Part shown: positions 9,478 through 17,251 of the stretch, piece by piece
Position numbering within the stretch: position 1 is the first letter of the stretch
Layout: each line of letters begins with the position of its first letter
Assembly: GCF_016653615.1 (NCBI RefSeq)
Contig: NZ_CP067393.1
Span: 857,673-921,672, forward strand
Direction of reading: 5' to 3'
Origin: Entomomonas asaccharolytica
GTDB taxonomy: Bacteria > Pseudomonadota > Gammaproteobacteria > Pseudomonadales > Pseudomonadaceae
Length of the DNA: 64,000 nt
Translations under genes and position numbers: made by a program
Notes under the pieces: generated by a model
The model's input: only the letters and a program-made list of their open reading frames with translations
Told to the model about the DNA's origin: nothing
Database searches by the model: none

Positions 9478-9509
9478 TAATTTGCCTCAATATCAATAAA
9501 TATAAAGCT

Positions 9510-9538
9510 ATTATGCTATTTCCTACTATTTTAGTCAA
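9510..9538 (-). promoter_or_regulatory. isc operon promoter
   Basis: On the minus strand TTGACT (9538-9533) and CATAAT (9515-9510) are separated by 17 bases, which is a good sigma-70 promoter upstream of iscR. Its -35 element lies inside the IscR box described next. Confidence 0.75.
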
Positions 9539-9542
9539 CTAT
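9518..9542 (-). promoter_or_regulatory. type 1 IscR-binding site
   Basis: Read on the minus strand, the 25-base site begins ATAGTTGACTAAAATAGT and continues AGGAAAT. It matches the E. coli type 1 IscR consensus (ATASYYGACTRWWWYAGTCRRSTAT) at all 18 first positions and departs from it only in the right-hand end. It covers the -35 element, which is the classical arrangement for repression by holo-IscR. Confidence 0.75.
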
Positions 9543-9725
9543 TATGTAATGAAGAGAATATTACTAAATTTGATAAGTATATTAAGAAGTGGGTAATTAT
9601 TTTAGTGTGTTTTGTGATAAATAGCTATTTTTACTTAAAATTTAGTTGAATTAGCTAGGTTAGATTATTAATTCAATTGCTATACTGTATTATAATCAGA
9701 ATATTTTTTGGATAATGAAAAGGTT

Positions 9726-10664
9726 ATGGTTACAGTGAGGCAGTATATAAAGTATTTTTTATCACTAAAACTGTTATTGTTAATAAGTATAGTGAATGTC
9801 GGATTTGCTCAAGATAGTGAACAACAGACATCAATAATAACAAATGATGTTGCTCCTGAACAGGAGTATCTAACACCAAGTCAGATTTTTGTCGCTTCTT
9901 TAAAGGAGGGAATGATAGTCGGTTATTTTAACCAGTATTGGGTAGCTGTCGATAAAATTGATATAAATGGCTATTACAGAAAGATAGTAAAAATAGAGGA
10001 TAATAATAGTTTTGTGGTTCAAGATTTCTTTACAGATACTAATAAAAAGCAATCTGACCCTGTATTAATCCATAATATTTATGAGTTGAAGCAAGTAGGC
10101 TTTCTAAGAAGTATTGAGGGGCCTTATGTTACTTGGTATAAAAATGGACAAAAACAATATCAATCTTTTTATAATGAAAAAGGTGTATTAGATGGTGTCA
10201 TACAGGCTTGGTATGACAGTGGTATATTAAAATTAAAAGGCCAATATGATAACGGTAAAAAGGCTGGTCAGTGGACAGAGTGGCATGCCAATGGTCGAGT
10301 AAAATCACAAGTTGATTATATAAATAATGTGTTAAGTGGGTCTTATAAGAAATGGTATGAGAATGGTCAACAGCACACATTAGGAAGTTATAAAAATGGT
10401 TTGTTAAATGGCTTGTGGATAGCATGGGGTAGTAAAGGGGAAAAAGTTTCTGAAGGAGAATATTCTGCTAATCATCGTATTGGATTATGGACTTATTATG
10501 CAGAAGGAAAAAAGTGGGCTGAAGGTAATTATATTAACGATTTACAGGATGGTATTTGGACTTATTGGAAAGAAGATGGTAGTAAAGATAAAGAAATTGT
10601 CTATCAAAAAGGGGTTAAGATAAAGGAAAGTCATTTTAACAAAAAAAGTGATAGCAATGGTTAA
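9726..10664 (+). CDS. secreted YwqK/MORN-like repeat protein, seven repeats (paralog A)
   Basis: The 312-residue product starts with a signal peptide (hydrophobic run FLSLKLLLLISIVNVGFAQ). An N-terminal domain of about 100 residues (EGMIVGYFNQYW, then FVVQDFFTDTNKKQSDPVLI) is followed by about seven tandem units of 23-24 residues with pattern W..WY.NG....G.Y..G...G, for example SYKKWYENGQQ and LWTYYAEGKKW. These resemble the YwqK/MORN-type repeats, usually of unknown binding function. The frame is also open to a TTG at 9708, but the ATG at 9726 follows GGATAA and gives a normal signal peptide. A TATAAT at 9691-9696 is the likely -10. Two paralogs lie at 12215 and 17252. Function unknown. Confidence 0.8.
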   Translation: MVTVRQYIKYFLSLKLLLLISIVNVGFAQDSEQQTSIITNDVAPEQEYLTPSQIFVASLKEGMIVGYFNQYWVAVDKIDINGYYRKIVKIEDNNSFVVQDFFTDTNKKQSDPVLIHNIYELKQVGFLRSIEGPYVTWYKNGQKQYQSFYNEKGVLDGVIQAWYDSGILKLKGQYDNGKKAGQWTEWHANGRVKSQVDYINNVLSGSYKKWYENGQQHTLGSYKNGLLNGLWIAWGSKGEKVSEGEYSANHRIGLWTYYAEGKKWAEGNYINDLQDGIWTYWKEDGSKDKEIVYQKGVKIKESHFNKKSDSNG

Positions 10665-10683
10665 AAATAAAGATAAGGATATT

Positions 10684-10906
10684 ATGAAAACAAAGCTTTA
10701 TTGGGTATTAAGTAGATAGCACTTAATAAGCAACAAGTGATTGATTAACAAGTGGCTAATCAAGTAGTTAATCCTTGAGAGCGATAAGTCTACAAAGTAA
10801 TAATTGACTATAAATATTAATTAGTGATTGGTTAGATGCTACTAAATATAAGTATGGTCATAATGAGCGAGATAGTGTAAAGCCCGTTGTTTATATAGCA
10901 TTCTAA
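10684..10906 (+). pseudogene. possible remnant of a deleted exported-protein gene
   Basis: A well-placed AAGGAT is followed by ATG at 10684 and eleven codons reading MKTKLYWVLSR, like the start of a signal peptide, then a stop. Downstream, a 26-codon stretch (10826-10903) reads DWLDATKYKYGHNERDSVKP and ends VVYIAF before TAA; a final aromatic residue is typical of outer-membrane beta-barrels. The two ends are in different frames, with stops between. A decayed gene with an internal deletion is one explanation; chance is another. Confidence 0.25.
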
Positions 10907-10915
10907 TAAAATTAA

Positions 10916-10943
10916 AAAGGAGTAATTGACGATTACTCCTTTT
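10916..10943. terminator. bidirectional intrinsic terminator
   Basis: An 11-base perfect stem AAAGGAGTAAT / ATTACTCCTTT with a five-base loop lies between the converging genes, with T-rich tails on both strands. It should stop transcripts from the rhodanese gene on the minus strand as well as from the left. Confidence 0.8.
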
Positions 10944-10950
10944 ATATATT

Positions 10951-11481
10951 TTATTTATTCCAAGGCATTTGACCTAGAATCTTCATTAGTGGACAACAGC
11001 CCACAAAACCTGCTGCAATCAGAACAATACCAATAACTGGAATTAAATAGAGTAGGAAACCAAGAAATCCTGTTAAGAATGGAATTAGGAAAATTAACAG
11101 TAAAACAATACCCAGAGTAATTTGCATTTGCCTCACTAATGACATTTTAGAGGCATTTGTATTAGTAGCTAATAGGGTAGGTAATCCTGCTTCTTTCCAA
11201 GCAATAAGGCCACCTTCCATATTATATACTCTATCACCTAAATCTTTTGCCAAATCACTGGCTTGTTGAGATTTTATGCCCCTCATACATTGAAAGATAA
11301 TTTTCTTAGGTTGTGTTGCTAATGCTTGTAGTTGTGGTTGATTAAGTTGTTCGACAGGTACTGAACTTGCATAAACAATATGTTCCGCCTGAAACATATC
11401 GTTATCGCGCACGTCAACTAAAATGGCATCACCTGCTTTTAACATTTCTTCTGCCTGTTTTGGGGAAATATTAGTAGTCAT
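10951..11481 (-). CDS. rhodanese-like protein with DUF2892 membrane anchor (YgaP-like)
   Basis: A 176-residue protein with an N-terminal rhodanese domain (residues 1-110; active-site loop CMRGIKS with catalytic C65) and a C-terminal DUF2892 region of two hydrophobic helices ending GCCPLMKILGQMPWNK. This is the architecture of E. coli YgaP, an inner-membrane sulfurtransferase. The frame is open upstream to 11517, but the ATG at 11481 follows AAGGAG and starts the conserved domain. It lies four bases after the ArsR-type regulator gene, and the pair resembles the ygaVP/BigR operons that respond to sulfide or persulfide. Substrate is inferred. Confidence 0.85.
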   Translation of the reverse strand: MTTNISPKQAEEMLKAGDAILVDVRDNDMFQAEHIVYASSVPVEQLNQPQLQALATQPKKIIFQCMRGIKSQQASDLAKDLGDRVYNMEGGLIAWKEAGLPTLLATNTNASKMSLVRQMQITLGIVLLLIFLIPFLTGFLGFLLYLIPVIGIVLIAAGFVGCCPLMKILGQMPWNK

Positions 11482-11485
11482 AGTG

Positions 11486-11776
11486 TTACTCCTTACAAAA
11501 TGTTTGATAAAGTACATCCATAATCTTAGTTACGGCTTCATTGCATATAGAATAATACAGCACTCTATGATCGCGTCTAAAAGTAACTATTTTTTCTTGC
11601 TTTAGTTTTGCTAAGTGCTGCGAAATAGAGGTTTGAGGTATTCCTGTAGTCTCTACTAAGCTTGTTACATTTTTTTCGCCTTCTGCTAATAAACAAAGAA
11701 TTAATAACCGATGAGGGTTAGCAATTCCTTTTAAAAAATTAGCAGCAGTATTAGCTTTGTCTTGTATAGTATTCAT
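11486..11776 (-). CDS. ArsR-family transcriptional regulator, YgaV/BigR-like persulfide sensor
   Basis: A 96-residue winged-helix protein (ANPHRLLILCLLAEGEKNV, then the recognition helix in TSISQHLAKLKQEKIV, then the wing HRVLYYSI). Cysteines C28 and C94 occupy the places of the pair that forms a polysulfide link in BigR/SqrR/YgaV regulators. Such repressors release DNA when sulfane sulfur is present. The neighbouring rhodanese supports this reading. A classical metal-binding ELCVC motif is absent. The likely operator lies in the AT-rich stretch 11777-11841 but I cannot define its edges. Confidence 0.82.
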   Translation of the reverse strand: MNTIQDKANTAANFLKGIANPHRLLILCLLAEGEKNVTSLVETTGIPQTSISQHLAKLKQEKIVTFRRDHRVLYYSICNEAVTKIMDVLYQTFCKE

Positions 11777-11841
11777 ATCACACTTTTCTAACTTGACGTT
11801 TTTATAATATCATAAAAATATAATATGAAAATATTTTTTAT

Positions 11842-12210
11842 TTACTGATCATAATACTGACGAATTTTAGTAAATAGCTGTCCTGCTAACCAACCACCTA
11901 AGCTAGCTATTGGAAAAACCAATAAGATAAGTATTTTTAATTTCCAATAAGCAAAAGGAATCAGGAATACTAAAGATGCCCAAGGCAGAAAAATTTGACA
12001 GATTTTATCTGCTCGGACTAAAGGGTTAGCAATCGCTAAGGTAATAAAGCCGCTCATAATAGGAATAATTAAGCAGGTTATGACATTTAGCCAACTAAAA
12101 TAAAGTAATACAGTAAATATAATGAGTGCACTTGCTGTACCTACAAGTATTGGAGGCCAAAAATAGATTCTTTTTTTTATAGTATGGATTTGTGGGTATT
12201 GGTCAGACAT
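11842..12210 (-). CDS. small integral membrane protein, unknown
   Basis: I do not recognise this 122-residue protein. It has about four hydrophobic segments (around residues 18-36, 42-62, 73-90 and 92-112), short hydrophilic ends (MSDQYPQIHTIKKR at the start, FTKIRQYYDQ at the end) and no obvious motif. It begins four bases after the stop of the secreted repeat protein at 12215-12796, so the two are almost certainly cotranscribed. It may help that paralog's export or anchoring, but nothing in the sequence shows this. Confidence 0.65.
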   Translation of the reverse strand: MSDQYPQIHTIKKRIYFWPPILVGTASALIIFTVLLYFSWLNVITCLIIPIMSGFITLAIANPLVRADKICQIFLPWASLVFLIPFAYWKLKILILLVFPIASLGGWLAGQLFTKIRQYYDQ

Positions 12211-12214
12211 TTAA

Positions 12215-12796
12215 TTAGATTCCTTTTATATTAATGCTGTCTTTTTGCCACTGTATAACACCCGCCTTATAATAGATTTGTTTTTCTATATTTCCATCCA
12301 GATCCCAATATTGCCAAAGCCCTTCAGGTCTGCCTAGTTTATAGTTGCCTTCAATTTCTATATTACCGTTAGTACCGTCATAACTTTTAAATAAACCTTC
12401 TGCATTGCCATTACTGACTGTAATCTCTAGTGCTTTATGACCATTGATAGACCATAAAGTGAGAGGGCCATCAAAAATAAGGTTTTGTAAATTGTAGTAG
12501 TTCAATGGTTGGAAATAATTAAGATTTTTCGTTTCTTTGATAACAAAAATATCAGATTGTTTACTATCAATTTGTTTATAGAAATTTTGAACCTTATAGT
12601 ATCCTTCTGCTGTAATTTCTATAATTTTTCGATATAGAAAATCATTATTAGCAACAGTATCGCCTACTTTTATTGCATGAGTTTGAGTATTAGAGGTAAG
12701 TCGCTCTGAAGGTGTAGTGGTTGCTAAAAGAGGTAAACTAGTAGTAATCAATACTAGGCAGTAGTAAATAAATTTATACATTGCGGGTTTAGTCAT
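12215..12796 (-). CDS. secreted YwqK/MORN-like repeat protein, three repeats (paralog B)
   Basis: A 193-residue protein with an N-terminal signal peptide (MYKFIYYCLVLITTSLPLLA). The N-terminal domain has IKVGDTVANNDFLYRKIIEI, then GYYKVQNFYKQIDSKQSD and IFVIKE, which lines up with the same domain in the genes at 9726 and 17252. Only about three repeats follow (DGPLTLWSINGHK, EGNYKLGRPEGLWQYWDLDG). Two starts are possible, 12796 and 12781; neither has a strong ribosome binding site. It is the first gene of a pair with the membrane protein at 11842. Function unknown. Confidence 0.75.
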   Translation of the reverse strand: MTKPAMYKFIYYCLVLITTSLPLLATTTPSERLTSNTQTHAIKVGDTVANNDFLYRKIIEITAEGYYKVQNFYKQIDSKQSDIFVIKETKNLNYFQPLNYYNLQNLIFDGPLTLWSINGHKALEITVSNGNAEGLFKSYDGTNGNIEIEGNYKLGRPEGLWQYWDLDGNIEKQIYYKAGVIQWQKDSINIKGI

Positions 12797-13032
12797 TAAC
12801 TAACTTTATTCAATAAGATTTATTTAGTATAAGTGATGAAAAATATAAATCCTAGTTAAACCAAATTTTTTATCGAACTCTTTGGTAGTAAAGCACTCTA
12901 TACCATGATATAAAGTTGTTTAAATATAGACAAATGGATAAAGCTGTTGCATTATTGTATGCTTTACTGATTTTTATTAACTAATTTGTTTTTTATCATT
13001 CTGCTGTGCAAATTTTACAAAGGTAGTAACTG

Positions 13033-14679
13033 ATGACTAAAGCCTCTGATCTTGTTGTGCAATGCCTTGAAAGTGAAGGCGTTAAATATATTTTTGGTAT
13101 TCCTGGTGAGGAAAATCTAGATTTATTAGATTCCTTATCTCGCTCAGAGCAAATTCAACTTATTTTAACGCGTCATGAGCAATCAGCAGGGTTTATGGCG
13201 GCGACCTATGGTCGTTTAACAGGTAAAGTGGGGGTCTGTTTATCAACTTTAGGTCCAGGTGCAACCAATTTAGTTACGGCGGGTGCGTATGCTTATTTAG
13301 GTGGTATGCCTTTGTTGATGATTACTGGACAGAAACCTATTAGACGTTCTAAACAAGGTCGTTTCCAGATTTTGGATGTGGTGGGCATGATGTCACCATT
13401 GACTAAATTTACCCATCAATTAGCTTCCGCTGATAATATTCCATCACGGATACGTGAGGCTGTTCGCTTAGCTGAAGAAGAAAAACCTGGTGCTGTTCAC
13501 TTAGAATTACCAGAAGATGTAGCAGCAGATGAAACGGATAATACTCCTATTCCTGCCAGTTTGACGCGTCGTCCATTAGCGGAAGAAAAAGCTATTCGTG
13601 CTGCTGTTTCTAAAATGGAAACTGCTAAAAGTCCAGTGTTAGTAATCGGTGCTGGCGCTAATCGTAAAATGACAGCGCGTGTTTTATACCAATTAATTGA
13701 AAAGACAGGTATTCCTTTTGTAACAACGCAAATGGGTAAAGGTGTGGTAGATGAAAGTCATCCTCGCTTCCTAGGTAATGCGGCATTGTCTTCAGGTGAC
13801 TTTGTTCATAGAGCGTTAGAGTCTGCTGACCTTATTATTAATGTTGGACATGATGTTATTGAAAAACCACCTTTCTTTATGGTACGTGGTGGCACAGAGG
13901 TTATCCATATTAACTTCCGTTCCGCGGAAGTAGATCCTGTTTACTTCCCACAAATTGAAGTGGTAGGTGATATTGCTAATGCTATTTGGCAAATTAAACA
14001 AGAAATAATTGTCCAACCTACATGGGATTTCTCTCGTTTATTGGCTATTCGTGAGGCGAATGAAGCGCATTTAAAAGTAGGCGCTGATGATGATCGTTTC
14101 CCCATTTATCCACAGCGTTTAGTTGCTGATTTACGCAAAATTATGCCAGCAGATGGTATTGTGACGTTAGATAATGGCGTTTATAAACTCTGGTTTGCCC
14201 GTAATTATAAAGCCCATATGCCCAATACAGTATTACTAGATAATGCTTTAGCTACTATGGGGGCAGGGTTACCTTCTGCTATGGCAGCACGTCTTGTTCA
14301 TCCAGATAAACCTATTGTTTCCGTATGTGGTGATGGTGGTTTTATGATGAATAGTCAAGAGTTAGAAACAGCTGTACGGTTAGGTTTACATATTGTGGTG
14401 ATTATTTTACGTGATGATGCTTATGGTATGATCCGTTGGAAGCAATCCAATATGGCGTTTAATGATTTTGGTTTAACCTATGGTAATCCAGATTTTGTAA
14501 AATATGCAGAAAGTTATGGCGCTATGGGACATAGAGTAAATAGTGCAGCAGAGTTTGCCCCTTTAGTGCAAAAATGCTTACATGAACCTGGTGTGCATTT
14601 AATTGATTGTCCTGTGGATTATTCAGAGAATGATCATATATTAAATCATGAGATTAAAGAGTTAAGTGCTAAGATTTAA
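13033..14679 (+). CDS. thiamine-diphosphate enzyme, acetolactate synthase large subunit type
   Basis: A 548-residue ThDP-dependent enzyme with three domains. The catalytic glutamate is in LTRHEQSAGFMAATYGR (about residue 49), the glycine-rich region in TLGPGATNLV, and the ThDP/Mg motif in VSVCGDGGFMMNSQELETAV near residue 432. Acetolactate synthases condense two pyruvates, or pyruvate and 2-ketobutyrate, releasing CO2. There is no ilvN small-subunit gene beside it and no ilvC, so a catabolic (AlsS-like) or related ThDP role is at least as likely as branched-chain amino acid synthesis. It stands alone with its own terminator. Confidence 0.85.
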   Translation: MTKASDLVVQCLESEGVKYIFGIPGEENLDLLDSLSRSEQIQLILTRHEQSAGFMAATYGRLTGKVGVCLSTLGPGATNLVTAGAYAYLGGMPLLMITGQKPIRRSKQGRFQILDVVGMMSPLTKFTHQLASADNIPSRIREAVRLAEEEKPGAVHLELPEDVAADETDNTPIPASLTRRPLAEEKAIRAAVSKMETAKSPVLVIGAGANRKMTARVLYQLIEKTGIPFVTTQMGKGVVDESHPRFLGNAALSSGDFVHRALESADLIINVGHDVIEKPPFFMVRGGTEVIHINFRSAEVDPVYFPQIEVVGDIANAIWQIKQEIIVQPTWDFSRLLAIREANEAHLKVGADDDRFPIYPQRLVADLRKIMPADGIVTLDNGVYKLWFARNYKAHMPNTVLLDNALATMGAGLPSAMAARLVHPDKPIVSVCGDGGFMMNSQELETAVRLGLHIVVIILRDDAYGMIRWKQSNMAFNDFGLTYGNPDFVKYAESYGAMGHRVNSAAEFAPLVQKCLHEPGVHLIDCPVDYSENDHILNHEIKELSAKI

Positions 14680-14695
14680 TGGTTTAGTTGTGTTT

Positions 14696-14722
14696 AAAAC
14701 CGCCTTATAAAGGCGGTTTTTT
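14696..14722 (+). terminator. intrinsic terminator after acetolactate synthase gene
   Basis: A nine-base stem AAAACCGCC / GGCGGTTTT with a seven-base loop (14696-14720) is followed by further T residues, 17 bases after the stop codon. Confidence 0.9.
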
Positions 14723-14793
14723 GTTAATTATGTGCTTAGTCTTATATAATAGAAATTTAAATTAGCTAACAAATTTATAGCGTGGAATTAAAC

Positions 14794-15669
14794 ATGGGAA
14801 AAAGAAAAGGTATTATTTTAGCAGGTGGCTCTGGAACAAGACTACATCCGATTACTTTAGGTGTTTCTAAGCAACTGTTACCCATTTATGATAAACCAAT
14901 GATTTACTATCCAATGGCTACCTTAATGTTAGCTGATATTCAGGATATTTTAATCATCTCTACGCCTACAGATTTACCAGGTTTTGAAAGAATTTTTGGT
15001 GATGGCAGTGAGTGGGGGTTAAATATTCAATATGCAGCACAACCTTCTCCAGATGGCTTAGCACAAGCCTTTATTATTGGTGAGTCGTTTTTAGGTAATG
15101 ATCCTAGTTGTTTAATTCTAGGTGATAATATCTTTCATGGTGCTAATTTTTCTGTTGGTTTAAAACAAGCTAATCAAAAGCAAACAGGGGCCACTGTATT
15201 TGGTTATCATGTATCTGATCCAGAGCGTTTTGGTGTAGTAGAGTTTGACAAAGATGGTAAGGTATTAAGTATTGAAGAGAAGCCTAAAAAGCCAAAGTCT
15301 CATTATGCAGTAACAGGGCTTTATTTTTATGATAATCAAGTCATAGATATTGCTAAAAATATTAAACCCTCAGTAAGAGGGGAATTAGAGATAACCGATG
15401 TTAATTGTGTATATCTTGAACAGCAGTCCTTAGATGTACAGTTGTTAGGGCGTGGTTTTGCTTGGTTAGACAGCGGTACACACGATTCATTATTAGAAGC
15501 CAGTCAATATGTATATACTTTAGAAAAACGCCAAGATGCTAAAATTGCGTGTTTAGAAGAAATAGCTTATCAAAAAGATTGGATAACGACTGAGCAACTT
15601 GAGAAAAGAGCTGAACAGTTGTGTAAAACGAGTTATGGTGATTATCTAAAGAAAATTTTAATGGATTAA
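14794..15669 (+). CDS. rmlA: glucose-1-phosphate thymidylyltransferase RmlA
   Basis: A 291-residue nucleotidyltransferase that makes dTDP-glucose from dTTP and glucose-1-phosphate, the first step to dTDP-rhamnose and related sugars. The signature [14 protein letters not shown] lies at the N-terminus, followed by [25 protein letters not shown], and EEKPKKPKS with VTGLYFYD. The frame is open to a GTG at 14782, but the ATG at 14794 begins where the family does and has GGA eight bases upstream. rmlB, rmlC and rmlD are not adjacent, so the other steps must be encoded elsewhere. A GT2 glycosyltransferase faces it. Confidence 0.95.
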   Translation: MGKRKGIILAGGSGTRLHPITLGVSKQLLPIYDKPMIYYPMATLMLADIQDILIISTPTDLPGFERIFGDGSEWGLNIQYAAQPSPDGLAQAFIIGESFLGNDPSCLILGDNIFHGANFSVGLKQANQKQTGATVFGYHVSDPERFGVVEFDKDGKVLSIEEKPKKPKSHYAVTGLYFYDNQVIDIAKNIKPSVRGELEITDVNCVYLEQQSLDVQLLGRGFAWLDSGTHDSLLEASQYVYTLEKRQDAKIACLEEIAYQKDWITTEQLEKRAEQLCKTSYGDYLKKILMD

Positions 15670-15673
15670 TAAT

Positions 15674-15703
15674 AAAAAGGGAGTAGTTTATATTCCCTTT
15701 TTT
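15674..15703. terminator. bidirectional terminator between rmlA and GT2 gene
   Basis: A 12-base stem AAAAAGGGAGTA / TATTCCCTTTTT with one G-T pair and a five-base loop lies between the two converging genes; A and T runs on each side suit both directions. Confidence 0.85.
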
Positions 15704-15715
15704 ATTGGCTATTCT

Positions 15716-16591
15716 TTAGCTAAACCATAACCGTAGTAGTCCTCGAAAAGTCTTTTTATTCCAGTATTTCCAAGGTATTTGCTTAAGTATCCGTTTAGCC
15801 AATTGTTTATCTCTTGAAGCACTTTTTAAGAACATTGAATTACACATTTTCATTAGTACATCTTGGTAATGTGGGCTGTCTTTAAAACGTGCATAGGTTT
15901 TACAACTGTAATCAAACATAAAGGGTAAGTTTTTGTAGGTATTTGTTGGATGCTTACGATAGAGAGAAAGCACTTGCGGAAGCACATCCATAAAATAGCC
16001 CGCTTTAGTAATCGCAAGCATAATATATAAGTCTTCCAATCTAATTTCTGGATCAAAGCCACCTATTTTGATTAGTGCTTCTTTACGTAGCATTAGTGTT
16101 GCAGCCATGGCACCTGGTTTTCTATCGAGAAAAACATCATCAAAATCTAGGCGACGAAAAGGAATGTGGCGATGTTTTTGTTCTTTTTCTGGAAAAAGAT
16201 TTCCATCACTATCAATAATATCCATATTGGAAGCACAAATGCCTACTTCTGGTTTATCCCAAATGTAGTTAACTTGGGTAGCGATACGATCAGCTAGCAT
16301 AATATCGTCTGAGCCAAAAGGTACAATTAGCTCACCTTTCGCTCTAGCAATTGCTTCATTTAAAGTTTTTGATAGTCCTTTGTTTTCTTGAATGAGTAAA
16401 TCAAAACCATGTTGTTTTTGAAGTTTTGTTAATAACTCAACACTATTGTCTGATGAGCCATCATCAATAACCAGTAGCTCGATATTAGGGTAGGTTTGAT
16501 TAATGACACTATTAATAGTTTCTTCAATATAGTGCGCGTGATTATAGGAGGAGATAATAACGGTAACAATAGGGGTGTTTTGAGTGTCCAT
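15716..16591 (-). CDS. glycosyltransferase family 2
   Basis: A 291-residue GT-A fold enzyme. The N-terminus VTVIISSYNHAHYIEETINS, the nucleotide-binding LLVIDDGSSDNS, and the metal-binding GSDDIMLADR are the standard GT2 motifs. A conserved region EIRLEDLYIMLAITKAGYF follows, and the C-terminus is basic (FRGLLRLWFS), perhaps resting on the membrane. It probably adds a sugar to a surface glycan; donor and acceptor cannot be read from the sequence. It converges with rmlA, suggesting a small glycan-related locus. Confidence 0.88.
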   Translation of the reverse strand: MDTQNTPIVTVIISSYNHAHYIEETINSVINQTYPNIELLVIDDGSSDNSVELLTKLQKQHGFDLLIQENKGLSKTLNEAIARAKGELIVPFGSDDIMLADRIATQVNYIWDKPEVGICASNMDIIDSDGNLFPEKEQKHRHIPFRRLDFDDVFLDRKPGAMAATLMLRKEALIKIGGFDPEIRLEDLYIMLAITKAGYFMDVLPQVLSLYRKHPTNTYKNLPFMFDYSCKTYARFKDSPHYQDVLMKMCNSMFLKSASRDKQLAKRILKQIPWKYWNKKTFRGLLRLWFS

Positions 16592-16669
16592 TAATAAACC
16601 GATTAATAAATAAAAAATTAAATTAATTATAACGTATCTATCAGTAGTGAGGTATGGTAGTAGCTATAT

Positions 16670-17128
16670 TTACTTTGCTTGATTCTTTAGTCGAGTAAGA
16701 ATACGATCGAGACTATTGGCAAATTGTTGTTTGTCTTTGTCACTGTAACTTGCTTGTTGGGAATTAATTTGACCTTGATCTCTTAGTTCTGTAAATAAAT
16801 TACGCATTGCTAGTTTGTTGGACATGTTATTAGGGGTAAATTCTTTGCCTTTTGGGTCAAGTACAGCGACTTGCTTTTTTATTAATCTATCTGCCAAAGG
16901 GATATCGCTACATATCACGAGATCGTTGGGTTGAGAGTTGTCTACTAAATAGTCATCAGCAGCATCCATGCCTGTTGGTACAATAACAAGACTTACCCAA
17001 TTAAAAATGGGTTTATTTTGTGCTTGTCCTGCTACTAAAGTGACTTGCAAGTTACGTTTATGAGCAAATTTATAAACTAATTCTTTGGCAACTTTGGGGC
17101 AAGCATCTGCATCAATCCAAATCTGCAT
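16670..17128 (-). CDS. yaiI: YaiI/YqxD family protein (DUF188, UPF0178)
   Basis: A 152-residue protein with the family signature MQIWIDADACPKVAKELVY at the N-terminus, then PTGMDAADDYLVDN and CSDIPLADRLIKKQVAVLDPKG. The conserved acidic residues resemble those of PIN-like nucleases, but no activity is established for the family that I can name. Length is normal. It is a single gene: GT2 lies 78 bases downstream and a divergent secreted repeat protein begins 124 bases upstream. A TATAAT-like element lies on the minus strand at 17167-17162. Confidence 0.92.
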   Translation of the reverse strand: MQIWIDADACPKVAKELVYKFAHKRNLQVTLVAGQAQNKPIFNWVSLVIVPTGMDAADDYLVDNSQPNDLVICSDIPLADRLIKKQVAVLDPKGKEFTPNNMSNKLAMRNLFTELRDQGQINSQQASYSDKDKQQFANSLDRILTRLKNQAK

Positions 17129-17251
17129 GTAATAATTACTCTTGATTAATAAATAAAATTAATTATAACATTACCGCTATAGGTTATACTTGTGTTTAAT
17201 AGCGATTAATTATTAAATTTAAAATGCTCCACAGCCAATAGATATTTTGCA

